A program made the translations under genes and the position numbers. From NCBI GenBank assembly GCA_020435995.1, contig JAGQYO010000001.1, positions 1-64,000 on the forward strand: DNA of 64,000 nucleotides, given 5' to 3'. The notes beneath the pieces are model-generated. The model was given only the letters and a program-made list of their open reading frames with translations. It had not been told where the DNA came from and did no database searches. This DNA is from Flavobacteriales bacterium (lineage in GTDB: Bacteria; Bacteroidota; Bacteroidia; Flavobacteriales_G; Salibacteraceae). Positions 1-8,165 of the stretch are shown here, one piece after another; the first letter of the stretch is position 1, and every line of letters starts with the position of its first letter.

Positions 1-2
1 CT

Positions 3-542
3 GATGAAATTACCAATAATGTTCCGTCTCTTATTGAGCTAGATAGCAACCACAACCCCGTGCGCGAAAACCGCTATATATATGGTAATCCTGATCATTA
101 CACCTACCACCCATGGTTTTTTGATAAAGGCTTAGATGGGGGTTATGTAATTGGGGGAGATATAGCCCCTGTAGCTGGCTCGCAAGATTTGTGGCTGCTC
201 AAGGTAGATTCGGCTCAGTGTAGCAATGCTGCTTGCCAGTCGCTTGTGTATGACAAACGTACCATTGGTGTTTCAGAGAAAATAACCAAACAAAGTATGT
301 TTAGTATCTACCCCAATCCCACCAATCATTTACTCACCGTTACTTGGAATATGAAAGAAGAGCAGGGTGCTTTTGAACTTAGAATTACAAACCTACAAGG
401 CAAAATGGTGTTAAACCAAGTAGTTTCTGGGGATGCAGGCAAACAATTAATAGCGGTAGATCATTTAGCTTCTGGTTTGTATTTGTTTCAAGCATTAAGA
501 GATGGAAGGGCGTTTCACGTCGAAAAATTGATGGTAGAATAA
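3..542 (+). CDS. C-terminal part of a T9SS-sorted secreted protein (5' end outside window)
   Basis: The reading frame is open to the left edge of the window, so the true start lies upstream; the GTG at 60 is internal. The visible 179 residues hold a segment ending WLLKVDSAQC, typical of the last blade or repeat of secreted Bacteroidota proteins. A type A T9SS sorting domain follows, with the YPNPT motif, a middle ITNLQGKMV strand and a closing GLYLFQAL...KLMVE. The family is exported by the Sec system, then carried over the outer membrane by the type IX machinery, which cleaves this domain. The stop is TAA at 540-542. What the missing N-terminal part does cannot be told. Confidence 0.85.
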   Translation, partial: DEITNNVPSLIELDSNHNPVRENRYIYGNPDHYTYHPWFFDKGLDGGYVIGGDIAPVAGSQDLWLLKVDSAQCSNAACQSLVYDKRTIGVSEKITKQSMFSIYPNPTNHLLTVTWNMKEEQGAFELRITNLQGKMVLNQVVSGDAGKQLIAVDHLASGLYLFQALRDGRAFHVEKLMVE

Positions 543-610
543 AGGAGAAATGTAAAATGTAAAACAGAAAAAGTTCAAATGAATATCGAACCACGCCTAA
601 ATTCGGGAAT

Positions 611-670
611 GCATCGAACACGCAACAGGGAAGTAAAAGAACATCGAACATGCAACAAGGAAGTAAAAGA
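611..670. repeat. Two tandem copies of a 30-bp spacer repeat
   Basis: Copy one (611-640) and copy two (641-670) both read roughly rCATCGAACAyGCAACArGG followed by AAGTAAAAGA, with three transitions between them. They are adjacent without spacer. The unit resembles AT-rich intergenic filler often seen in Bacteroidota genomes. There are no spacers of the CRISPR type and no coding frame is conserved. Confidence 0.8.
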
Positions 671-693
671 ATAATGAAGTACTGATTAACTAC

Positions 694-710
694 TCTGAAA
701 TCGTTTCAGA
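694..710. repeat. REP-like palindrome 1
   Basis: TCTGAAA-tcg-TTTCAGA is a perfect 7-bp inverted repeat with a 3-base loop. It lies 36 bases before a second, related CTGAA...TTCAG palindrome. A T tract does not follow, so a terminator role is doubtful. Confidence 0.6.
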
Positions 711-745
711 ATCTCCAAATAGTTAAAATCAGTTTTAAATAGACG

Positions 746-760
746 CTGAAACAAGTTCAG
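746..760. repeat. REP-like palindrome 2
   Basis: CTGAA-ACAAG-TTCAG is a 5-bp inverted repeat. The core CTGAAACAAGTTCAG looks like a widespread repetitive extragenic motif of Bacteroidota genomes (recollection, not searched). It is followed by the second copy of the AGTTAAAATCA direct repeat. Confidence 0.55.
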
Positions 761-816
761 AGTTAAAATCACAGGTTAGACGGGTATTTTTACTTGCTCA
801 TTGAAAATTGAACGCT

Positions 817-1116
817 ATGAAAGGCTCTTTTTACTCAAAATCAACCATAATAAGTTTAATCGTCTGTTTGTTTTTTGGACTTACGTCAAATGCCCAAAGC
901 TGGCAATGGGCTCGTTCAGCTGGAGGCCACGCACAAGACGACAAAAGTCCAGTGGACATTTGGGCGAGACTGTGCGGAAGCTCCTTGAAGTGGCCAATAA
1001 CATTAATTTTTTGCCTCATATTGAGTATTAGCACTTATTCCCAAAGCTGGCAATTAGATCTCCGCCTTCCTGGAGACTGGGAGTGTTTTTTCGGAACAGG
1101 GCCTAACTCCATTTGA
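817..1116 (+). pseudogene. Decayed 5' end(s) of T9SS secreted protein gene(s), two signal peptides in tandem
   Basis: From ATG 817 the frame gives a clear signal peptide (TIISLIVCLFFGLTSNA) followed by QSWQWARSAGG, the usual mature start of Bacteroidota secreted repeat proteins. After about 40 residues the similarity to that class stops. A second hydrophobic signal-like stretch (ITLIFCLILSISTYS) follows, with another QSWQ start, and the frame ends at TGA 1114-1116 after only 100 codons. No body and no sorting domain follow. The simplest reading is the fused remnants of two deleted paralogues. A short expressed secreted peptide is possible but less likely. Confidence 0.6.
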
Positions 1117-1331
1117 GTTATGAGCCAGAAAGAGCGCATGAATTGGTCGCGTCACCGAAGTGACATCCAAATCGGTACGGTGTTCCTAAGTTGCGCACCA
1201 CCCTACCGTCCGGCACTCCCTGCCCGAAGGTCCAAGTGGGCCTGCCCTAAAGTTCAGGCTGGAAAGTGACATAAAAAAACCCCCATGATTTCTCGCGAGG
1301 GTTCTTTTTAATCAAATAAAAAATTGAGCTT
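1117..1331. other. Non-coding stretch with a small hairpin
   Basis: No convincing frame. GTCAC-CGAA-GTGAC at 1151-1164 is a perfect 5-bp stem with a tetraloop. The segment 1180-1260 is visibly richer in G and C than its surroundings, which would fit remnant sequence. It ends in the terminator of the efflux operon. Confidence 0.5.
1273..1309 (-). terminator. Rho-independent terminator of the efflux operon
   Basis: Read on the minus strand, AAAAAGAACCC and GGGTTTTTTT pair around an internal CTCGCGAG, and the transcript ends in a U run. It lies just past the stop of the RND permease gene at 1332. Confidence 0.75.
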
Positions 1332-4300
1332 TTAAGCTCTCGCCTTCAATCCCAACTTATACTTAAACCTAATAAGCAAATAGTACATTACTGGAACGAT
1401 AACCAAGGTTAAGAAAGTAGCGAAAACCAATCCGAATATAATAGCCCAACTCATTGGACCCCAAAACATAACATTGTCTCCACCAAAATAAATATCTGGG
1501 TTCCAATCACTCATTAAGCCAAAAAAATCAATATTCATTCCTGTAGCCAGTGGAAGTAACCCAAGCACGGTTGTAATAGCGGTAAGTAACACTGGGCGCA
1601 ATCGCGTTTTTCCCCCTTCGGCAATTGCCGAAATTATTTCTTGTACTGAAAGGCGATCCCCTTTATCTGGATTCATCCCAAGTTCTTTAAATCTTCGAGC
1701 TATAACCAAGTTGGTGTAGTCTAGAAGTACAATGGCATTGTTTACCACAATTCCCGCAAGTGAAATTATACCGATCATTGTCATGATAACTACAAAATCC
1801 ATTCGGAAAATCACCAAGCCCAAAAACACCCCAATCAGCGAAAAAACCACCGACCCAACAATGATAACAGGGGTACTCAACGAATTAAACTGAGACACTA
1901 TAATTAAGAAAATAAGGAACACAGCAATAAATAGGGCATTCATCAAAAAGGCCTGTTCTTTGGCTTGGTCTTCTTGTTCCCCAGCGAATTTCAAAGTGTT
2001 CTCCTCAGGCAAGTCATATTCTTCTACAGCTTTTTTAATTTCGGCAACTACCTCATTCGCATTATAACCATCCAGTACGTTTGAAGTAACCGAAATCATT
2101 CGATTCATGTTTTTTCTCTTTACCGAAGAGTATGTTGATGTCTTGGTTGCTTTGGCAACCGAAGATATTGGCACTTGACTAATTTTTCCATTAGAAGGAT
2201 CTCTAAACGTGATTTTTTGGTTCATCAATAAATCCGTATTGTAACGGTAATCGTCATTTAAGCGAATAACGATATCGTAATCCTCTCCTTTGTTTTTATA
2301 GGTGGAAACTTCTTGGCCAAACAGAGCTGTTCGCAGTGTTGAACCAATTTGAGCGGTAGAGAGATTAAAGCGCCGCGCTTTTTTTCTATCAACTTCGATG
2401 AGGTATTCTGGCTTTCCAACTTCTACGTCCAATTTAAGTTCCTCAATTCCGCCGATGTTCCTTTCGCTAATGAAGTTCTTCACGTTTTCAGCCTGCGTGA
2501 TGAGCTCGTCATAGTCATCGCCAGTTATTTCTATGGTAATGGGTTTTCCAACGGGTGGGCCATCGTTGTTTTTATCAACCACAACCTGAATTCCGGGAAT
2601 TCCCCTCACAATTTTACGTATGTCTTCCATTACATCAGAAGTTTGAATTCCTCGTCGATCTTGAAATTCAACAAAACTTACTGTAATCCTAGATTTATTG
2701 GGAGTAACTCCCATGCTTGGGCCTTGCGAAGGGTCAGCTGCACCCTCTCCTACTTGGGCAATTACCGATTTTATAAGAAAATTTCTCCCTGTTCCCTCTA
2801 CCTCAGCTCCTGTGGTGTCTTCGTAAATTTTCAAATAATCTAAAATTCGAGCTTCGAGCGTTTTGGTCATTTCATTGGTTTCGTCTATGTCGGTTCCTAT
2901 GGGGGTTTCAATAAAAATATTCACGTATTTAGGCTGCCCTATTGGGAAGAAAATAATTTTAGGGGGAATAATTATAAGAAGGGCAATGGATAAAAATAGC
3001 AGCCCAAACGTTCCCGCAAAAAAGAACACAGGATTCCATTTTCTTAAGGCAAACGCCAAAAAGGTCTTGTATATTTTTTCCAAATAAGGTAAAAATTTGG
3101 TCTGAAACCACTTGGTAGCAGGTGTAAGGAGGTAGAAATTTGCAAAACCTAATAAACCTCCAACAATAGCCAAACTACCAAGGGTATTCACATCCAAAGC
3201 ACGCATAACACAGCCAAGTGTAATAAGGCTTATTCCCACAATAGCGAGCTTTTTAGGGTTGCTTCGTTTTTCTTCCACCTTCATAAATGCAGCTGTGAGC
3301 ACTGGGTTGATCACTAATGCAACAAACAACGACGAGCCTAATACCGTCATTAACGTAACAGGGAGCCAAAACATAAATTCGCCCATCATACCCGGCCAAA
3401 TAGCTAAAGGTAAAAATGCGGCTAGCGTTGTAGCAGTTGATGCGATAATGGGCATAGCAACTTCACCAACCCCGTATTTCGCGGCCTTGTGAGCAGACAT
3501 ACCTTCCTCATCCATCAAGCGATAAATGTTTTCTACCACCACAATTCCATTATCCACTAACATTCCCAATGCGAGAATTAATGAAAAAAGAACCATGGTA
3601 TTGAGCGTAACACCTACAGCTCCGAGTATAAACATGGAAAGCAGCATACTCAGCGGTATGGCAATTCCTACGAACAGGGCATTTCTTAAGCCCAGGAAGA
3701 AAAGTAAAACCAAAACAACCAATAGGATTCCGAAAATGATGCTGTTCTCTAATTCGCTAACCATTCTTTTGGTGCGGTCACTCTGATCGTTGGTTTTGGT
3801 AATCGTTACGTCACTAGGAATCACATTCTTTTTCGCCTCTTCGATAATTTTGTCGATTGATTCGGAAGCGTTGATCAAGTTGGCCCCACCGCGCTTTTTC
3901 ACGTCAACCATTACCACCGGCTTTTGGTATTCGCGAGCAAAACTGGTTACTTCAGCTTCTTCAAATACCACATCGGCTATATCTCTTAGATAAACTATAT
4001 CAAATTTTTCTTGCTTTACAGTTACATCTTCGATTTCTGCCGCGCTATTAAAGTCACCAACAACCCTAACTGTTCTTCTGGTATTTCCATTTAAAATATC
4101 ACCTCCAGAGATGGTAATGTTCTCATTTTTTATGGCCGCGGCTATGTCATTAAAGCTAATTTCCATGGCCTCCATTTTAGCGAGATCCACGTTTATTTTC
4201 ATTTCCTTTTCGGTAACGCCACGAATGTCCACTTCAGTTATTTCCGGAAGCCCTTCAATTTTATCTTCTAGGTATTCAGCATATTCATTTAATTGATCTA

Positions 4301-4793
4301 CAGAATAATCGCCTGATAAATTAATGTTGACGATGGGCATCATTTCCGAAAAATTCATTTCGAAAATATTTGGGTCCGCGGGTAAATCATTTGGAAAATC
4401 TGGATCGCCTTTGGCTAAATCAACTTTGTCTTTTACCTTCCTTAAAGCCTCTTCGGGAGAGATACTAAAATCGAATTCAATAAAAATTGTTGAATACCCT
4501 TGAACCGTGGTCGAGGTCATTTTATCAATTCCTGAAATAGATTTTATCTCCTTTTCTAAGGGTCGTGTAATCAGTTTTTCGATATCCGCTGCGGAGTTTC
4601 CAGGATAAGCAGTTCCCACATAAATCTGGGGAATTACAATTTCGGGAAATGACTCCCGTGGCATGGCCATATATGAAGCAAGGCCTGCCAGAAATATGAT
4701 GCCCGTTAAAACATAAACGGTCATTTTGTTTTTAAGGGAAATGCTTGAGAGTTTAAACTCCTTAAGCAATCCTTTTTTCTTATTGTCTTCCAT
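1332..4793 (-). CDS. RND-family efflux transporter permease (AcrB/HAE type)
   Basis: The product (1153 residues) is the inner-membrane proton-driven pump of a tripartite efflux system. It shows an N-terminal transmembrane helix ending near MAMPRESFPEI, two large periplasmic loops and two six-helix bundles. Helix 4 carries the family motif LVDNGIVVVEN: Asp414 is kept, but the usual second Asp is Asn415. The helix-10 equivalent reads GIVVNNAIVLL without the Lys of AcrB; these variants occur in other RND pumps. It is about 100 residues longer than AcrB, partly from an extra hydrophobic segment around residues 510-570. It is the last gene of a tetR-tolC-adaptor-pump operon, 28 bases after the adaptor. 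Substrate unknown. Confidence 0.95.
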   Translation of the reverse strand: MEDNKKKGLLKEFKLSSISLKNKMTVYVLTGIIFLAGLASYMAMPRESFPEIVIPQIYVGTAYPGNSAADIEKLITRPLEKEIKSISGIDKMTSTTVQGYSTIFIEFDFSISPEEALRKVKDKVDLAKGDPDFPNDLPADPNIFEMNFSEMMPIVNINLSGDYSVDQLNEYAEYLEDKIEGLPEITEVDIRGVTEKEMKINVDLAKMEAMEISFNDIAAAIKNENITISGGDILNGNTRRTVRVVGDFNSAAEIEDVTVKQEKFDIVYLRDIADVVFEEAEVTSFAREYQKPVVMVDVKKRGGANLINASESIDKIIEEAKKNVIPSDVTITKTNDQSDRTKRMVSELENSIIFGILLVVLVLLFFLGLRNALFVGIAIPLSMLLSMFILGAVGVTLNTMVLFSLILALGMLVDNGIVVVENIYRLMDEEGMSAHKAAKYGVGEVAMPIIASTATTLAAFLPLAIWPGMMGEFMFWLPVTLMTVLGSSLFVALVINPVLTAAFMKVEEKRSNPKKLAIVGISLITLGCVMRALDVNTLGSLAIVGGLLGFANFYLLTPATKWFQTKFLPYLEKIYKTFLAFALRKWNPVFFFAGTFGLLFLSIALLIIIPPKIIFFPIGQPKYVNIFIETPIGTDIDETNEMTKTLEARILDYLKIYEDTTGAEVEGTGRNFLIKSVIAQVGEGAADPSQGPSMGVTPNKSRITVSFVEFQDRRGIQTSDVMEDIRKIVRGIPGIQVVVDKNNDGPPVGKPITIEITGDDYDELITQAENVKNFISERNIGGIEELKLDVEVGKPEYLIEVDRKKARRFNLSTAQIGSTLRTALFGQEVSTYKNKGEDYDIVIRLNDDYRYNTDLLMNQKITFRDPSNGKISQVPISSVAKATKTSTYSSVKRKNMNRMISVTSNVLDGYNANEVVAEIKKAVEEYDLPEENTLKFAGEQEDQAKEQAFLMNALFIAVFLIFLIIVSQFNSLSTPVIIVGSVVFSLIGVFLGLVIFRMDFVVIMTMIGIISLAGIVVNNAIVLLDYTNLVIARRFKELGMNPDKGDRLSVQEIISAIAEGGKTRLRPVLLTAITTVLGLLPLATGMNIDFFGLMSDWNPDIYFGGDNVMFWGPMSWAIIFGLVFATFLTLVIVPVMYYLLIRFKYKLGLKARA

Positions 4794-4821
4794 CTTTTAG
4801 GTTTGAATAGCTTATGTGAGC

Positions 4822-5964
4822 CTAGTTTTCTTTTACGGTTACTTGTTGGCCATTTCGCACGCTTCGAGCGCCTTTATCTACCAGCAATTCACCTCCCAAC
4901 AAGCCTTTTTCTATCAGGGCCATTCCTTTGTAATTATTCGACACCGTTATTTCAGTTTTTCTAACCACGCTTATTCCCTCTTCCGAATCAATGGTGTACA
5001 CGTAATCTTGGCCGCCAGCACCTTGCAAAATCATGGCGCTAGGTACTACCACACCAGAATCTTTTGAATAATCTTGAATCTCAAGAAGTGCCACCATGTT
5101 GGGCATTAGCTTGCCGTCTTCGTTGTCCAAATAGGTTTTTATTTTAAAGGTTCTGTTGCCCGGATTAATGAATTGACCCGTTCTTTCAATTCTACTTTTC
5201 TTTTTAATTCCCATGGCTGGAAAGCTGACTTCAACGGCATCTCCCTGCTTCACTCTTCCTAAATAATTCTCTGAAATATCAGCCTTGATATACACGTTTT
5301 TCAAGTTTATCAATCGAACCAAGGGCAGCCCCGGCATTGCCATTTCGCCCTGTTTAGGGTAAACCTCATCAATAACCCCATCGAATGGTGCTTTAATATT
5401 GGCCATCGCGATTTGTGCTTGAATAGTTTCTAAACTATTTTTTAATGCATCGCGGTTGTTTTTGGATTGCAAATACTGCATTTCTGAACCTATTTGTTGG
5501 TCCCAGAGTTTCTTTTGCTTTTGGAAGGTGGTTTCGGCCAACTCCAATCGCGTTTTGATTTCTTGCTCTTGTTCGCGAAGTACACTTGCGTCAACGGTAA
5601 TTAATGACTGCCCTTTTGAAACCTTATCACCTTCCTTTACATTTATTGACGTGATTTTTCCACCCGTTTCAGAAAATAATTGAGCATTCTGATCGGTTTC
5701 AACTGTTCCATAAACCTCAAAATAGTGTTTGAAATCGGCCCTCTGGACCTGATAGCCCGTTACCAACGACAAAGATTTAGAAGTGTCGAGGGCTGCAATC
5801 TGTGATTCAATTGCTGCAATTTCAGCAGATAAATTATCCTTAGATAATTTAAGAGAATCTCGCCTGTTTTTCAAAGAATCGAGCTCAGTTAAATCTGATG
5901 TTGACGACCCTGAACAAGCAGCAAAAACTCCAGCTATGATTGTTATGATAATTCCGTTTTTCAT
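4822..5964 (-). CDS. Efflux RND transporter periplasmic adaptor subunit (HlyD/AcrA family)
   Basis: This 380-residue membrane fusion protein should bridge the RND pump and the TolC channel. A short signal peptide ends in VFAACS, a likely lipobox, so it is probably a lipoprotein. A coiled coil at residues 25-60 is rich in Leu, Lys and Glu. The lipoyl/barrel-sandwich halves follow, with GGKITSINVKEGDKVSKGQ and later IKAPFDGVIDEVYPKQGE flanking an alpha-hairpin of about 70 residues. Beta-barrel and membrane-proximal domains complete it. It sits 23 bases after the tolC-like gene and 28 bases before the pump, in one operon. Confidence 0.95.
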   Translation of the reverse strand: MKNGIIITIIAGVFAACSGSSTSDLTELDSLKNRRDSLKLSKDNLSAEIAAIESQIAALDTSKSLSLVTGYQVQRADFKHYFEVYGTVETDQNAQLFSETGGKITSINVKEGDKVSKGQSLITVDASVLREQEQEIKTRLELAETTFQKQKKLWDQQIGSEMQYLQSKNNRDALKNSLETIQAQIAMANIKAPFDGVIDEVYPKQGEMAMPGLPLVRLINLKNVYIKADISENYLGRVKQGDAVEVSFPAMGIKKKSRIERTGQFINPGNRTFKIKTYLDNEDGKLMPNMVALLEIQDYSKDSGVVVPSAMILQGAGGQDYVYTIDSEEGISVVRKTEITVSNNYKGMALIEKGLLGGELLVDKGARSVRNGQQVTVKEN

Positions 5965-5987
5965 TATTTCTATTTATTGCGTGTTAT

Positions 5988-7361
5988 TTAGTTTTCGTTG
6001 TATAATCCATTGGCATAGTCAAGCTCGGCTTTGGCATCAATCACCTTCATTATGGCTTGAATGTATTCCAGTTGGCCATTGAGGTATTGGGTTTGAGTTT
6101 GGGTAAGTTCAACGCTGCTCGAAACACCCTCGCTGTATTTTATTTGTGTTTGGGTTTTAATTCTGGTTGTTAATTCTAGGTTTTCAGAGGAGTTTTCAAG
6201 AGAAAACATTGCCGCTTCGTACGAATTTCTTTTGTTTGCCAAATCCAGATACAAACTCTGTTCGGTTTGTTCGAGCAAAAGCTCCGCCTGACTTACCCCA
6301 ACCTTTGCCTGTTGCACTTTGTAGTGACGCTGGCCCCCTTGAAAAATAGGCACATTTAGCTGCACACCAATAATGGCCGTTGGGTACCATTTTCCATTTA
6401 AGCCATCAGGATTAAAGTGGTTGAATTCGGTTCCATTCGAATTTCCCTCATAATTTAAAAAGCCATACAACTTTGGGGCGTATTGATAGTTCTCGTTGCT
6501 CAGCTGTAATTGATTGGATTGTAAATTGACACTTGCTCGTCTATAATCAACATGGCTTTGAATGTCTAACTGGCGAGTTAGGTTTTGCTCCTTGTCCAAA
6601 AATGGAGCTTTAATGGCATCCAAGTTTTCGGTTAATTCAATGTCTTCTTTAATCGGTTTTCCCATCGCAAATTTGAGCATGTCTTTCGATACACGTTTAA
6701 TATTCTCTGTTTGAATGAGAATATTTTGCGTATTCAACAAAAGCACTTTCACCTGATCCAGATCCTTTTCTTCCATAAATCCAGCCTCGTACATGGCTGT
6801 GTTCTGCTCCACAAGTTTTTTTAATTGTGCTTCATTTTCGACTAATAACCTATAATTCTCATCAGCTGAGAGAACCATTCCATAGGCCTTGGTTACATCT
6901 CTTTTTATCTCTGCTACCGTTTTTGCCTGATCGGCATAAGCCAATTCCCGATATACTTTAGAAGCCTTGAGTCCTACTAAATAAGATCCATCAAAAAGCA
7001 GTTGATTCACTGAAATTCCAGCTTTCATGTTGTTGGCAAGGCCAAACTGGAGCGGTATAAATTCATCTGGTGGAGCTGCTGGGTTAAAAGAATTAGCCGG
7101 TGCAATCTGTGTGGGAATCTCCAAAAAGTGATTATATGAAGCCGACCCACTAACCTGCGGTAGACCTATACCTGTAATCTCCTTAACCTTTTGCTCCGAC
7201 TTGGCAACATCCATCATCGCCCCTCGTGTAAAGTAGGAGTGCTCTACCGCATATTCTTGTGCTTCTTTGAGCGAAAACGCCACTTTGCTGCCGCCATCTG
7301 CTTGAGCAAATAGCCCAATAGTAGTAACAACAACTAACGTTGTTATTAAGGTGTTTTTCAT
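5988..7361 (-). CDS. TolC-family outer membrane efflux protein
   Basis: The product has 457 residues, the normal TolC/OEP length, and starts with a signal peptide cut near LFAQADGG. Two outer-membrane efflux repeats of long amphipathic helices are visible, the second including QQAKVGVSQAELLLEQTEQ. Between them is a strand region with GVQLNVPIFQGGQR, a hallmark of the family. It forms the outer-membrane channel for the adaptor and pump encoded downstream. It lies only 7 bases after the regulator gene, so the two are co-transcribed. Confidence 0.95.
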   Translation of the reverse strand: MKNTLITTLVVVTTIGLFAQADGGSKVAFSLKEAQEYAVEHSYFTRGAMMDVAKSEQKVKEITGIGLPQVSGSASYNHFLEIPTQIAPANSFNPAAPPDEFIPLQFGLANNMKAGISVNQLLFDGSYLVGLKASKVYRELAYADQAKTVAEIKRDVTKAYGMVLSADENYRLLVENEAQLKKLVEQNTAMYEAGFMEEKDLDQVKVLLLNTQNILIQTENIKRVSKDMLKFAMGKPIKEDIELTENLDAIKAPFLDKEQNLTRQLDIQSHVDYRRASVNLQSNQLQLSNENYQYAPKLYGFLNYEGNSNGTEFNHFNPDGLNGKWYPTAIIGVQLNVPIFQGGQRHYKVQQAKVGVSQAELLLEQTEQSLYLDLANKRNSYEAAMFSLENSSENLELTTRIKTQTQIKYSEGVSSSVELTQTQTQYLNGQLEYIQAIMKVIDAKAELDYANGLYNEN

Positions 7362-7368
7362 TGTTTAT

Positions 7369-8007
7369 TTAGTTTGATAGTTCTTTTTTCACTTTGTCTT
7401 GAAGGTACTTAACCCCTTTTTCGGATGCCAAACCCCTTATGTGGTACCTAAATATTTCCAAGTAGATATCTGAAAACGAAACCCCCTTGGGAAACAAGTC
7501 TGCATTAAAAAAATCATTTATTCTGGCTAGATACATGCCAGTTAGAACGGGAATATTCAGGTCTTTTCGGTACAAACCCTCTTCAATGCCCCTTCTCATA
7601 TTGTCTTCAACCCAATGTTTAACAACCGTTTTTTTGTATTGGTCGAAAGTCGCCATGGCCTCAGGGTAGTATTTTTCTAAATCGAACATCACCGAGGGAT
7701 GTATGTTTTGCAACTGATCTACAATAACCTTTGAAATCTCAAAATTTTCGTCAATTGCATTCAGGTTTTTTGAAACACAAGCCTCCAACGCACACATTTC
7801 CAGCTGCTGATGATACTCAATACCCTTAATGACAAGGTCATTCTTATCGGTAACATATCGATAAAGCGTTTTTTTAGAAATTCCCATGTGCTTGGCCAAG
7901 TCGTCCATCGTAACACTCCGGATGCCATAGGTCATAAACACCTTTAAGGCCCCCATCAGGATTGTTTCAAACTTCTCGTCCATTTTATTCATGGCGCGAA
8001 TGTACAT
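7369..8007 (-). CDS. TetR/AcrR-family transcriptional regulator
   Basis: The protein has 212 residues with an N-terminal helix-turn-helix: ALKVFMTYGIRSVTMDDLAKHMGISKKTLYRYVTDK carries the usual LYRYV recognition helix (residues 20-55). The C-terminal ligand-binding part is helical and specific to Bacteroidota. It is the first gene of the efflux operon rather than divergent from it, so repression would be autoregulatory. A palindrome at 8023-8050 just upstream is the likely operator. The start could be ATG 8007, 7992 or 7983; the third begins MDEKFETILMGAL as homologues usually do. Confidence 0.92.
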   Translation of the reverse strand: MYIRAMNKMDEKFETILMGALKVFMTYGIRSVTMDDLAKHMGISKKTLYRYVTDKNDLVIKGIEYHQQLEMCALEACVSKNLNAIDENFEISKVIVDQLQNIHPSVMFDLEKYYPEAMATFDQYKKTVVKHWVEDNMRRGIEEGLYRKDLNIPVLTGMYLARINDFFNADLFPKGVSFSDIYLEIFRYHIRGLASEKGVKYLQDKVKKELSN

Positions 8008-8022
8008 CCAGATTGCTACTTT

Positions 8023-8050
8023 GGAAACGTTTTGAGCGTTAAATGTTTCC
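8023..8050. promoter_or_regulatory. Candidate TetR operator (28-bp inverted repeat)
   Basis: GGAAACGTTT (8023-8032) and AAATGTTTCC (8041-8050) form 10-base arms with one mismatch around an 8-base spacer. The repeat sits 15 bases upstream of the first tetR start and about 56 bases before the asnS promoter. Size and place fit a TetR dimer or pair of dimers; binding is inferred. Confidence 0.6.
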
Positions 8051-8105
8051 TTAGTGTTGTATTGGTGACAATATTTATATCCAAATAATTGGCTGAAACA
8101 AAGAG

Positions 8106-8135
8106 TTGGCGGAGCATTTCAAAGAATTACCTTTG
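8106..8135 (+). promoter_or_regulatory. asnS promoter (Bacteroidota type)
   Basis: TTG at 8106-8108 and TACCTTTG at 8128-8135 are 19 bases apart, matching the primary sigma consensus TTG-N17-23-TAnnTTTG. The ATG of asnS is 30 bases downstream at 8166. This puts the apparent in-frame upstream TTG start inside the promoter. Confidence 0.75.
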
Positions 8136-8165
8136 CCGCTTCAAATTTTGAGCAGATTCGATAAA

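Larger units (their letters stand above)
543..816. other. Gene-poor spacer with short repeats
   Basis: No supported coding sequence. The stretch holds a 30-bp tandem repeat, two REP-like palindromes and a direct repeat AGTTAAAATCA at 721-731 and 761-771. It continues into a decayed gene and a second non-coding stretch, so 543-1331 lacks any intact gene. Such repeats fill spacers in many Bacteroidota genomes, which is recollection rather than a search result. Confidence 0.7.

Noticed and set aside
611-670. CRISPR repeats
   Set aside because: Two directly adjacent copies without spacers, with no cas genes.
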